Source of the DNA: Epiperipatus broadwayi
Lineage: Eukaryota > Onychophora > Udeonychophora > Euonychophora > Peripatidae
Direction: 5' to 3'
NCBI GenBank assembly: GCA_028023455.1
Contig: JAQFVV010001025.1
Span: 62,001 to 126,000 of the forward strand
Length of the DNA stretch: 64,000 nucleotides
Every line of letters starts with the position of its first letter. Within the stretch, counting starts at the first letter, position 1. Shown here piece after piece: positions 12,331 through 24,760 of this stretch. The position numbers and the translations under genes are program-made. The notes below the pieces were generated by a model that saw only the letters and a list, made by a program, of their open reading frames with translations, searched no databases and was not told the origin of the DNA.

Positions 12331-12335
12331 TAATA

Positions 12336-14499
12336 TATATATATATAACGATCTGGAGAATAGGGACTTAAAGTAATCTGCACTACAGGGCGCCACTAGG
12401 CATTTGAACCTAGAAAATTTATAAAGTAGGCAGATACGTAAGTCAAAAAAAAATTTTTTTTTTATTTTATATATTTTGATTCCAGTCATTAACCCATTGT
12501 CACTAGCTCAGTGGAATAGCAGAAATTTATATTTTATAATAAATTCTTATCTGAGAATATATAAAAAATAAATAAAAGAAGCCACTGCCAGTAATTAACG
12601 CACAAACATTTATTTATTTACACATATATATAAAATTTAGCATTACTATTTTAGTATGTTTACTTTAGCATTTAACTACATTTTAAACTTTTATTTTAGA
12701 TTTTAATTGACATTTTTTAAGTTCGTACAGATGGATTTATAACAGTTTGTTTTATAATGTTGAGTATAGATCGGTTACATAGATTTCAAGGTTAAAAACA
12801 TTTCAAAATAAACATAAATGATCAAAATATAAAATCATTGGTGGAATTGCAGAGGGAAATTTATAAGTAACCCAATAGCATTCATCATAAGATGCCACAT
12901 TGACACCAATAACTTAAAAGACATCCCGATAAATACATTTTAGATACTCACTGTAAGCCATCATTATTTACCGAATGTCTATATATTTTGATAAATATGA
13001 AAACCAAAACATAATTAACTGATAACAAATCCATGCAAATGTATATACCCAACTTAAATTTAATGCATTTTTATTTAGAGTGTTGAGTATGAATAGACTA
13101 CATAGATTTGCATTTAAAAAAAAAAATTCTATCCTTATTTAACCTTAGGTCAAAATTTCGCAGTCAAACCAATGTCAATCCATCTGATATATCGATGCAT
13201 TCAATGTAATATGAATACAACACCACAAATAGGTTAAGAGAAAAAATTGACTCTCGCCAGATAGGAATACTACATCTATCTGACGATAAGAGCAATAAAA
13301 AAAACTCCATAGGAAGGAACAGCATTCTACATCTTATAATCCCTTCCATAGGCAAATTGGTTGTGTGTGGCATAAACAGCAATTCTGCATGTAGCGAATC
13401 TCGTATTACATCTACTTATTACACCAATATATCCAATCCATTGACTCAATTCAACTACAAAACGAATAACCTAAGATTACCCTCCCCTAATATAACTTCA
13501 CAAATCTATATAGCCATTCACGCCCGACTTAAATTTAACATTTATATAAACCTAATTTAACAGAAAATAGAAATCATAATAAAAATTTAAAAAAAAAAAA
13601 TAAATAAATAAATGGAAATGATTTTAAAAGGAAATACATCAAATAAAAAGAATTAATAAAGAATTTAGTTTGGTCAGATAGGATTCTATTTCTTAAAATT
13701 AAATACTGGGTAAGTTTATATTTTAAAGTTCTTAGTGTTTTCAAATGAATATTCATTTAAGTTCATAACGTGCTTACGGTTTTAGAAATGTTCATCCTTT
13801 ACAGTTGCTTGCAGTTTGGAATCCAGTGTTAAATTTCCCTGATAATCCTGTGGTCCTCATATACAAAAAAAGTGATGTTTCATTTTCCTTTTTTTATAAC
13901 AACCGAAGGAATTGAAAGTGCATCTTTCAATCCCTTCATCTCCAACTCTCCGACTTAACACATCTCCGTCTTCTCTTAACTTTTCCTTACTCAACTAAAA
14001 ATTTTATTATCAAACTTTTTCTTTTATATGTAACTTTAGGATCCAATGGACATTACATCATCGATGATGATGATCCTTCCATTGAGGTCCGATTCCTAAA
14101 GGATTTCTTTTTATTTGCTATTAGTTTCTATTGTTTTTCTATCTGACTGTTGCTTATACATTTAAATGCCCAAGGGCTAGTTCACTTGGACAATTAAAAT
14201 AATCATTTCCATTTTTCAATAACATTAATTAATTTGTTTTCAAACTTAAAGATATATTTTTATCTCTAAATCTTTTTTAAGTTTTTGCTTTTAAAATACT
14301 TTTTCTATTTTTAATAAAGTTTTATTTTAATTTTTTTTTCATCTATGCGATTATACGAGTTTAAGATGATTTTTTAATTTTCAATTTTTAATTCTTAAAA
14401 AAAGAAGTTTTATTTGCGAACTTTTATTTTCCTCATATTTAATAATAAAAAACAATGTGTCGTATGTGCCGTTACAATATATTAATTATCCTAACATAA
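12336..14499. other. Block separating units A and B
   Basis: This 2.2 kb has no counterpart at the C/D joint, where the retrotransposon relic is continuous, so it is extra DNA between A and B. It is AT-rich, with poly-A and poly-T runs. Two stretches near 12758 and 13081 share about 30 bases (TGTTGAGTAT...ACATAGATTT), hinting at a diverged internal duplication of about 320 bases. A short hairpin with arms caatgga/tccattg lies near 14050. No gene is supported; short frames at 13164-13382 and 13357-13560 look random. Confidence 0.5.
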
Positions 14500-14890
14500 A
14501 ATCTGTATCTAAATCTTCTGCATACTGTACTATATTTCACACTCACCTTGTTGCCTGTACTTTGCTCACAACACAATTAAATACTATTTTGGCTATTCTC
14601 TTACTATCCATAAATCTCAGATAAAAAAAACTGACCGTTCAATTTCTCATAGAAGTGGAGATCTTTTGCATCCACACATCTGCATTTAATGTATTTCTTC
14701 TTACTTCTCGTTGTACTTTTTTGAAGAGAAGTGTTAAAGTGGCCATCTCTTGAGCTACAACTTTTTGTAAACCCTAAAGCAACAAAATTTTCGATTATTT
14801 TTTTATTAAAGAGATTTCGTTTTTGTTTTTGCTGAAGAACGACTTTTGTGAATAATTGCTAGTAAAAATACTGTACTGGAAAGATAATTT
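14500..14890 (-). pseudogene. Non-LTR retrotransposon ORF2 C-terminal fragment (unit B)
   Basis: Counterpart of 4540-4910, recognisable by the AEDLD-like and [10 protein letters not shown]-like stretches on the minus strand, but with further frame breaks, so no long frame survives. Confidence 0.45.
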
Positions 14891-16750
14891 TTTACACATC
14901 ATTAAACACAAAGTAATATTTGGAAAGTTAAGAAATTTTATTTAAGTAAATGTTATATTTCATACATAAGTTATGGAACTTGCAAAACATGAGTATGTAA
15001 TTTGACTAACCATCTCTTTAATTAGGCTAAGCCATCTTTAAATACAAGTTTAATAAGTTTTTGATCGAAACTTTCTCTTACATCTGAAAATAACAAGACT
15101 TCCATTTGCTATCCAATAATGAGATAGATAGCCGAATTGACTAACTAAAATTTCTGTGTTTTCCAATTTTCACCTATTTAAAAAGATATCTAGTTCCACT
15201 TGAGTTTGAAGTGAAGATCATGATCATAGTAGACCCTTTTTCTGAAAAAGATAAAAATGTATATGTACTAAATAAGGAAACATTTTACTTTGTTCCATTA
15301 CTGTATTGTTGTTTGAAAACTGACATTATGTGTTATTTTCTCAATTAAAGTAAATTTATAAATAGATGCTTTTTAGACAATTACAGTAGAAAGAAGAGAG
15401 CTATTGTTATCAGGACTCGAAAATGAATTTTGAATCATGTAATGCAATGTCAGTTGTATTTTTTTTACTTTTTATTAATACTATTTACTACTTGACCGCA
15501 TTATACTGCCAATATATATTGTTTTTATTAATAAATTCGCTTTTTAATTATCATCCTAATGTTCATGGCTTTCATCATTCTTTGTAAAGCAACTTCTAAA
15601 ATCAGGTTGGGGATATAAGAAAGAACAAGAAGCCATTGTGAGGGAGTATATATACCAATAGTATTTCTCATGATAATGTTTAATTCAGTATCCAGAATTT
15701 AGTGCGGAATTATTTTTTACTAATCGAGAAATAGTATTCACGAGCGCAAAATGCGCTGGTTCTAAGATATCTATTTGTAAAAGACTTCCATCACAAACCC
15801 AAGAAATGTTAGCCAACTATCTAAAACGGTTATTCGTAGAAATTAATTTTGATTTAACCTTAGATAAATGAGAAAAATAAATGAGATTCGGATATAAGAG
15901 TAGTCTAAATAGCTTGAAGAAGGATTGGATTGTGGTCTATATTATAATTAGATTATGAGATATTTGCTTGTTGTTTTCGTGAAAATTTATATCCATCATC
16001 TTATCGATATTCCACGAGAGATTTTTTTCTTTTGCAAAAGTGTGTTTTTTGATCATGCAAATTGATATCCTCAATAAAGGTCAATTTCTCTGCCTTCTCA
16101 TCAATCAGTAAAAATTGTATTCATTATGATCATCATTTAATGTCATTTGAATTTTTCTATGTCAAATGATTTAATGTCTTTCTTAGGATTAAAATTTTAA
16201 AAACTTTCACAGGATTATATTTATAAAGAGAATCTTAAACATCACATTATCATGATTTTTTATGCTTTCACAAGCTGTTAACAAACTCTTCATACAGTAG
16301 CAACACTCAAAGATTTTTCGTTAACGAAAGAGGTAAAAGGTATCGGCTAGAGGATTGTATTAGATCCTAAGATCTAAATGCAGTGCTCTTAGATCCAAGG
16401 CTTCTCATTGAAGAAAGCCACAAGTTAAAAACTGGTCTGGGGATATTGGATAAGTGTGCACTAGATAGGGATTTTATGCACAAACCTTCTTGCATCCATT
16501 GATTATTCTGGCTTACACTAAGTGGCACTACTGTATGAGGAGTTTTTCCTCTGTGTTAACAGAATCTTAAACTAAGGTTAAATTAATAAAAATCACATTG
16601 ATATTTTTATTTATTGTGGAAGCCTTCTTTCAATATAAGTTGTCGAGATAAAACAGGTGTTTGATAACTTTTTTCTAAACTATACTCAGTTTGCTCTGTA
16701 AGTAGATAGCTCTAGACTATTTGCAAAATTTATGATAATACTATTTTATC

Positions 16751-16943
<193 letters not shown>

Positions 16944-18479
16944 TAACGTGAATAATTGTTTGGGTGGTTGTTGGGCTTAATTGTTTGGAAGATCGCAACC
17001 TTTTTGCTTTTTCTCGAATTTTTGGAATAACTTTTGTAAGAATAATGTTGCTGAATAGATTTGCTAATAATGTTTTGAATTTACGTCCTACTTATTTTAG
17101 GAATTCTGGAAGTATTCTACCTGCTCCTGGTGTCTGTCCTTATTTAGTGTAATCAAGAACAAGTTTTGGTTATTGACGTCTCCCAATTTTATTACATTGC
17201 TATTTGAGGGTTTTGCTGAAAAGAAACTTGCAATTCTACTCTATAAATGTTGGTTTAAAAAGTCTGATATATCATATTGGAAAACTTATTACCAATAACA
17301 GTAATAGTTTTGTAGAATAACTTTACACCTACCAATCTTATATGAAAGAGAACAGATCTTTTTTTTAAAAAAATCATCCAGTGACTTCACAACCTTGTCC
17401 AATTTTGGGATATTTGATATACACCAATTGTCTATTAAAATATTTCTCGTTTGCCTGGAATAAAATGCTTTTGAAGTCCACAAGGAGCCAACTATGTGGA
17501 AGAGTTGCTGAACCTATCATAGCAAGAGGAATTGGAGAGATTCTATTAATAATCTATTCAAGAAATTTCTATGTCAATTCCAATTAGCTTTTCTTAAATT
17601 GGACCTTAGATCAGTACAACTTTCAATTACAAGAATGTGAATTCCAAAAGTGATTACTTTCGTTTATATTTATACAGGGAAATGGAACCATTTTCATCTA
17701 AAAAAAAACATAAATCGGGACTTATTCTCTTCTCCATCTGCAGTCAGAGTATCGTATCATAACTGCACGTTGTTTAAATCCATTCGTTCTAAAATTGACA
17801 TCCTCATTTACATATCTCCTAAAAGTATTATAAGAATTTATATCTCTTATAAAAACAAAGATGCAAGAAGATATGGATGATTAGAGCATGCCCACATTGA
17901 ATGAGAAGTTTGTAAAAATTGCTAATATAAAAGTTGTCCATCGGAATAGTGATTATAATGTCATTTGAACATTCTTCAACAGGCATTGTTTGATTTTCAG
18001 CGGCATTTGAAACCAATGTGCCAATATAATGTTTACAATGCATTATTAGGAAAATGATGATTCTGCCCTTGACGTTTAATTTGTAGGATATATCCACTTT
18101 TGATTTTGTTATATTCTCGGTTTTGAAATAATTGTATTGTGTTTCCTAACTAAAGAAAAGATTGATTAGTAAAAAATATACTGGCCCTTGGGTTGTGGGT
18201 CAACATTGTGCTATCATTTTTCATTTCAAGAGCCTTGAACTCTTACAACACAGATAGGTCTGTTTTCTTTAATACTACGAAAGTTCACATTGATAGTTTA
18301 ATTGGGTGTTTTTATAATTCACTATCTTTAGTCTGGATTTTATTAAGATTGTTTAGTTTACTTGTGAAAACAATTCGTTTTATAAGAACACACATGCTAT
18401 TTGTAGGGCAGATCACAGAAAAGCTATTATCGATCATTACATTCTCAATAATAACGTTTTATAAAGATACCTTGTTTTT

Positions 18480-18580
18480 TTCTCATGTGTCATAGCATCA
18501 GCCTGGAAGCGAACCCGCTAACCCGGGACAACTGTTTCTAAAACAGCTGTCGCTGACCTCTCGACCACCAATGCTTGACG
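18480..18580 (-). mobile_element. tRNA-like SINE or tRNA retropseudogene
   Basis: On the minus strand, 18574-18495 folds like a tRNA: acceptor arms gcattgg and ctgatgc pair over seven positions with two G-T pairs, there is an A-box-like GGTGGTCGAGAGGTCAGC and a B-box-like GGGTTCGCTTCC. The long variable region suggests a serine or leucine class tRNA origin. A short poly-A-like tail follows on the minus strand. The insert is bracketed by a perfect 16-base target duplication, aagataccttgttttt, at 18464-18479 and 18581-18596. This is retroposition, not a native tRNA gene. A relative lies at 49343-49437. Confidence 0.85.
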
Positions 18581-19280
18581 AAGATACCTTGTTTTTAATA
18601 TTTACTTCGCAGAATAATAATTATTACAGAACACTTATTTCATATATGAAAACACTTTCTTCCCAAATTTAATTGATTGTTCTTTCTTAAAAATATATAT
18701 TGGGAAGAAGAATGATTATAAAATAAAATCAGTAAATAATGAAAAAGTCATTATTCTGAATCATTATCGATCCATTGCAAAATGAAGATCTCTCCCAAAT
18801 TTTTTGTATTTCTCGTCAATAAATTGCCTTTTCCACATTACACCAGTAAAATTTCTCATTACATCCACTTATGTTGTTTTTTAAAAACTGTTAAAATCTA
18901 GTTTAGGACCTTAGTCGTAAGTCTATTACAATCTTTTTAATACAGCTGATATTTAAATTTCAAAAATCAAGACTTGTATAAAAAAAACAATTGATACAAA
19001 ATTTACACAATAAAATAACCTCTACTGCATAAGGTTTGGTAAAGTAATAAAGTGGCAAATTCTGGAGTTCAGTGTCCATATATCAAGGACAATATCTGGT
19101 AATTCCAGTAGATAGTATCTGTCACTTCCAGTGTCACATGATCACATTTTGCTCTGTTTATCACTTCCAGTGCTTAAATTTTTATAAACTCCAGAATAAT
19201 AAACAATTATTTTTACATTAGTCTCTAAATGTAGTGTTTTAATATGAGTCACTTAACTTTTAAGTTTTTTATTTAGCTCT

Positions 19281-19585
19281 TTTATATCTAGATCCCCATT
19301 ATCTTTTTCCAAACCTAGCATAAAACCAAGAACCTACTTTCTGTATAATCACATTGTTTATCTTTATTCTCCCACAACTTCATTACTTATGCATTTTCAG
19401 CTTGTAAGCATTTACATTTAATTAGCAGATCCCTAATAACTTGCAAACTAAATCATCCACATTTTTCCATGTATGTGTATAATCTATTGTGGCTAACGAT
19501 CCTATTCAAACCTTAAACAGTAAACTACTTTCCTTGCTATTATCTTAAATTAACTCACATCCAATATTCTGTTTACTTACATATA
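19281..19585 (-). mobile_element. Non-LTR retrotransposon 3' end (unit B)
   Basis: Matches 11901-12230 of unit A, starting tttatatctaga, but joined directly to sequence that in A lies 2.7 kb upstream. It stops in a TA-rich run at about 19585 where the inter-unit block begins. Confidence 0.6.
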
Positions 19586-22500
19586 TATGTATATTGTAAC
19601 CATAATAAAAGACGGGGGGGGTAGGTGACTGAAAGAAATGAAGAAAGAAAGGGAGATGAGAAATGGAAGATGATATGATAGAGATGAGAAATATGAGATG
19701 ATAAGATGAAGATACGATGGAACCAAGAGGAAGATGCTGATGAGAGACAAAAATGGTGGAATGAAAGAGTAAAATGATAATGAAGAAAGAGAAAAATGAT
19801 GGAATGAAAATTAAGAACTAATCTATAAGAGATGAGAATGAACTAATTTATTAGAGATTCCTAACGACTTGGCTCAGTGAGATTGCAATTAATTTAAGGA
19901 TGAATAATGATCCATAGATATACAATGGATAGAGACCAAATCCAATACCAATGCAAATATAACTATTATAGCATATTAATAGTTTAACATAGATAATATA
20001 AAAGATAATTTAAATCATTAGTTAATAGTTATTAGCATTGGACTACTATCAGATCATACACTCTGAATAACACAACTTATACTTTGTTTGGAAGAACTGT
20101 CTCACCAAATTATAACTAACAAGGCAACAAGAATAAACAATCTCAGGGGTTTTAAAACTAAACTCTTGTGCAAGATAAAAGTTAAGTTGCCTATTAAATA
20201 ATTTCTTGAATTTATAAACAAGTGAGTGATATCTTGGCCGACCATAAGATAACTATCTAACGTTCATTCATGGAGTAATAGGCAAAAATATTAATCTAAA
20301 GATTTGATTAATTAATCTAAATTTAAATTAATAATGGCCTATTACCCAAGACATCACTGGGGCAAGGAAAAGGAAAGGGTACTTTTTATGTCTTTCCCCA
20401 TACTCACAGATAACCTACTAAGGACCTTAAATGCAGATGTATTTGAAAATTTTGAAAATATACAAGGTGATGGTAGATAATGTGCAGCTTTAAAAATAAA
20501 TAGTAAATAATCTTTTGCAGCCCTAATATTCTTCATTTTATCTCGCATATTCTTCAGTCTAAGAAGATATAATAATAACTTTAAAAAATCAACTTTAAAA
20601 TGAGCATCCTATTAAATATCTGTAATCGTGTGATTATCTGTTACTGTGATTCAATATGAGAATCACCTAGATTAGCATAGCTTTATATAATTTAAATCAG
20701 TATAAAAATATGTTTTATATACTTTATGAAATTTTTGTGAACCTTTGGAACTTAAGACATTATTATTTCATATAAAAGTAAAACAAACAGAAACGAAACT
20801 TTTTAAATAATAATAATTTGGTTTATTAATAACAATAAAGAATAAAAAAAAATATTTACAAACAAAAATAAAAATTACTGGAATAAACATTGCCAAGATA
20901 GCGCTGGTATATTTTAAAAAAAAACACTTTGACTCACAAACTTTGTTTTGACTTACAAAATTATAACATTGTATCTGACTAAAGTTACTGAGCATTCATC
21001 TTTAACTTTTTTTTAAACTGTTTATTTTAATGAACACACAAAATTAAATTAATAAATACAAGAGTAAGCAGTAAACTTTAATCTCTTTAAGTACTTCGAG
21101 ATTCTAAATCTTTTATACTTTAATTACAATGGTATGAGTTTAACAAACATAATTCTATTTTGATTGGCATATTTAATAATACTGTGGTGTGATTTAACAA
21201 CAAGAATAACATACTAATAGGTTTATATTTACTACCCTAAGCTAAGCAAACGCTAAGCTGGGACTAGCATATACAGCATATATTTTAAATTATCATTAGT
21301 TACACTGACACTATTAATATTATAGCTAATGATGCATTTAAGTAAGACTAAACTAACTTTAAGTTTAATTAGATGCATGGGTCACTCACTCATCAGAAGT
21401 AATTTATAGACATATTTCCAAAAATTCTGTCCACATATAATTATTAAACCAAATGGTTTAAAACTGAAATTTAAAAGACTTACAATTCCAGTGGCGAAAA
21501 CTCTGGATGAACATATTAAACTAGTTAGTATGTGTGAATTGCCACTTATAACCATATGCATAATTTACATACTTAAAAATACTTATAAATTATTGTTGGT
21601 TGGTTTGTGGATGATAAAACTATCATAACAACACAATTCAGACATTGATATACCTATAAGCATTAAAATAGCTAAATATAACCTGAAGAAACAAAGTTCC
21701 TCAAACAAACATATCTTGTTATTACATATCTAAAACAAATGCAACATCACTTACTGTGGTTGAACTAGCATTAATACATCATGAGTGATAGACCAAAAGA
21801 AATACATATATGGTCCACAGAGCTGAACAACTTCATAAGAATGTGGTGGCTTCCAAAAATACCTATCTTTGAGGCAGAAATAAGATGCCTGGACCTTGTC
21901 TCAGTGCATCAGGAACAGGAAAGATGTACCAGGAGAGTATGGTCCTCTACATGGAATTTAAACACTTCAAAATATGTGATCACAATCACTAGAAATACAA
22001 ATATCTGATATACTATAATCATCAATGGGAACGAGCACTATCACCTCATGGAAAAGCAATACAATAAGGATGGAGGACCTTGTCTACTCCATTAAACATG
22101 CTAATAATAATTAACAAAGCCTTTCTCTATGATGCTAACAAATACTAAACTAATAAAAAGATATAAACATCACTTGAAATGACTAAGTCATCAATAAGAA
22201 TTTTGAAATACAATATGTATAATCAATGTCAGAACCAACAATGCAAAGTATGTCAACTGACTAATAAGAGAATTATTTAAAAATTAAATGCATATAAAAA
22301 TTCTAGGCAAAGATACAATGCACATATAATAAAATATTAAATACTTAATTATAATAGATAGTGAGCATTTAAAAGACTGCAAATTAATTGTGAGAAAATT
22401 AATTGTCAATGCATATATAAAAATATTTGTGGTTATTATAACTCTAGCATTCATAAAACAAATGAATGGAAAAATCCTCTGATAAACCTCTTTGGCTGAT

Positions 22501-22767
22501 TTTAAACAAAACTGAGTGAAATACCACCCATTTAAATAACCTAAAAATGAGATATTAAAATATCCAGGGATAAAAATTATTAAATATAAGTTAACTTGTG
22601 AGATGTTTAACAAATATAATAATATAAAATTACTTAGAATGGTAGAATTTCTACTCATTCTAATATACCCATTAAGACTAAAATGATAACATTAATTTAA
22701 CTGGCATATTTATATTAAATAGTATTACACATATTTTTAAAATATATATATATAAAAAATATACCTA

Positions 22768-22988
22768 TGTAACGGTCAGGTTTGTACATTTGCTTAACAG
22801 ACTGAGAGTCCAAGCCAGAAAACCAAAAGCTGACCAAGTCAGGATAGTAATACCCTACGTCTGATCATACTTTAACTCTCTCACTCGTGCTTCCAAGTCA
22901 ACCCATCGCGCGAATGACATGCCAGAGGCTACACTCGATATCTCTTTGATCACGTTCCAGCAATAGCAAAGCAGTAAAACATGAGACA
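22768..22988 (-). repeat. Candidate LTR of a retrotransposon
   Basis: Read on the minus strand this 221-base segment starts TGTCTCATG and ends CCGTTACA, the TG...CA ends of an LTR. Directly before its start is a purine run (AAGGGGGGGAA, plus-strand 22989-22999), as expected of a polypurine tract before a 3' LTR. It is more GC-rich than its surroundings. A second copy was not seen in the window, and no gag or pol frame was found on the expected side (23000-25700), so the element would be truncated or badly decayed. Confidence 0.4.
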
Positions 22989-23160
22989 TTCCCCCCCTTA
23001 TTACATATTCTATTATATATCTTAACTAGTGATTCATAAGACAATGAACAAGTAATGAGACAGACAGATTTATATTTCATAAATTTAATATAACATTTAA
23101 TAAATATTGACGCATAGCAAGTTGTGTATAGTTAGCTCACACGCAGGTGAGGGAACACTA

Positions 23161-23468
23161 GGGTTATAAAACAATATTACAAAGTCATGAGTGGATTCTC
23201 TAGGTTATCAAATAATAATACAAAGCAATGAGTGGATTCTCAGGGTTATCAAATAATAATACAAAGCAATGAATGGATTCTCAGGGTTATCAAATAATAC
23301 AAAGCAATGAGTGGATTCTCAGGGTTATACAATAATATCTCAAAGCAATGAGTGGATTCTCAGGGTTATCAAATAATACAAAGCAATGAGTGGATTCTCA
23401 GGGTTATACAATAATATCTCAAAGCAATGAGTGGATGCTCAGGGTTATAAAATAATATTACAAAGCAT
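23161..23468. repeat. Minisatellite, about 8 copies of a 38-44 base unit
   Basis: Head-to-tail copies built around caaagcaatgagtggattct plus cagggttat and a variable ATAAT-rich spacer. Two spacer types alternate (a cAAATAATA form and an ACAATAATATCT form), so part of the array is a higher-order dimer of about 80 bases. Confidence 0.95.
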
Positions 23469-23992
23469 GACTTTTTTAATAAGCTTATGTCATCTTTCAT
23501 GTTCTAATTCATGCTATGTTTTATTTTTGAAATCGGTTATAGTTAGCTAGAGTGATAGATTTATTGATGAATGATAGACATTATATTAAGTTTATATTAT
23601 TGTTACTAAGTTTGAGTTTATATTATAGTTACTAAGTTTAAGATTATATTATAAATATATTCAAAATCATATTATAGAGACATTTGCGTGATATATAATT
23701 GTTATACAGATAAACAAATTAAATCAGACTCTAGTTCGGATCAAAACCGAAGTTACTTTCTAGGGAAGTTGAACTGAGACGTGATGGCAGTGGAACGTTA
23801 GATTCTAGTGCGTTAGAAACTACAGTATCAGATAAGTGCGACTCGAATGCATTCTTAATGGGGTTTATTACCTAGTAAACGGTTCCCTAACCGATCTGCT
23901 TGCTATAATGGAAGAAGCCTTTTAATTCAATGAATAGAAGATTGGCTTATAAGCCCTTTGGAAACTCTTTGGTTCCGTTAAGTATGAATAAT

Positions 23993-24077
23993 TGTCACAT
24001 TTGCCTAAACTTTCGAGGCGTGACTTAATGAAATACGAAGAAAATGTCACCGTTGCCTAAACTTTCGAGGCGTGACT
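23993..24077. repeat. Two-copy 53-base direct repeat
   Basis: About 32 bases containing cctaaactttcgaggcgtga occur at 23993-24024 and again at 24045-24077. The motif is GC-rich relative to its surroundings and lies in the putative interior of the element bounded by the LTR-like segment. Confidence 0.8.
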
Positions 24078-24369
24078 GGACGTGGAACAATCTTGAGATG
24101 GGCCCTTATAGACATAGCAAGTAGAAATGCATATTTATGCAAATTAGCAATACATTCGCAACGCTAGATTAATATTTTATAAATTAATTATGCCAAAATC
24201 TTAGCTTCTTCAGTGCTACTACCACTGGTCAAGTTCATAAATGAGATTATTAAATTATAAAATGATGGCGATAATGAGAATCTGATTTAAGGTTTTTCTG
24301 CATAGCTACTTATAGAACTGGGAACATTAGTTATATAGTATAACTAGATCTAATATCAAACGGATTGTT

Positions 24370-24760
24370 AAATAATAAAATGTGAGTTATAAAATAGCTC
24401 ACGCAAATTTTGATGTTTAAATAAATTACACATCTTGAATAATTCGTCAAAATAGACCTTACTAATAATGAAAAACGGGTTTTAACTAACGAATGCAAAT
24501 CTATATTTTAAATAGCTTGCGTGAAATATACTTTTTCAGATAACTGGCAAAATACATATTTTAAATCATTTACGCAAATATAATTCTTAAATAACTTGGG
24601 CAAAATCTGCGTTTTAAATAGCATACGCAATATATACGTTTTAACTAACTTTAGCAACATTTTCATTTTATATAACTTTAGAAAAGATGCGTTTTAAATA
24701 ATAGACGCTAAATATACCTTTTAAATAAGTTTATCAAAAGATTTTAAATAACTTGTTCGG
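24370..24760. repeat. Degenerate tandem repeat, unit about 40-50 bases
   Basis: Repeated variants of a module with ttttaaatagc/taac followed by ttncgcaaa/gcaaaat and an AT spacer. At least seven loose copies can be read, each differing by several bases and small indels. Confidence 0.6.

Larger units (their letters stand above)
4538..12335. repeat. Tandem unit A of the GPCR array
   Basis: This segment aligns by eye, in the same order and orientation, with units B (14500-19585), C (about 29690-43790) and the fragment D (about 43790-44870). In order it holds the upstream part of a minus-strand retrotransposon relic, about 4.7 kb of non-coding spacer, GPCR copy 1, and the 3' part of the retrotransposon relic. 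Landmarks shared by all full units include the block near 5990-6150, the block near 8050-8330 and the block near 9000-9110. It carries a private insert at about 9643-10320. It breaks off in a short TA run at about 12335, where the next unit should follow directly. Confidence 0.85.

Noticed and set aside
12758-13110. Direct repeat of about 320 bases in the A/B spacer
   Set aside because: Only about 30 bases align well (near 12758 and 13081); the rest is too diverged to call a duplication.
18495-18574. Functional tRNA gene
   Set aside because: The acceptor stem has G-T pairs, and the perfect 16-base direct repeats and A-tail show it is a retroposed copy. The copy at 49361-49433 also has a damaged anticodon arm.
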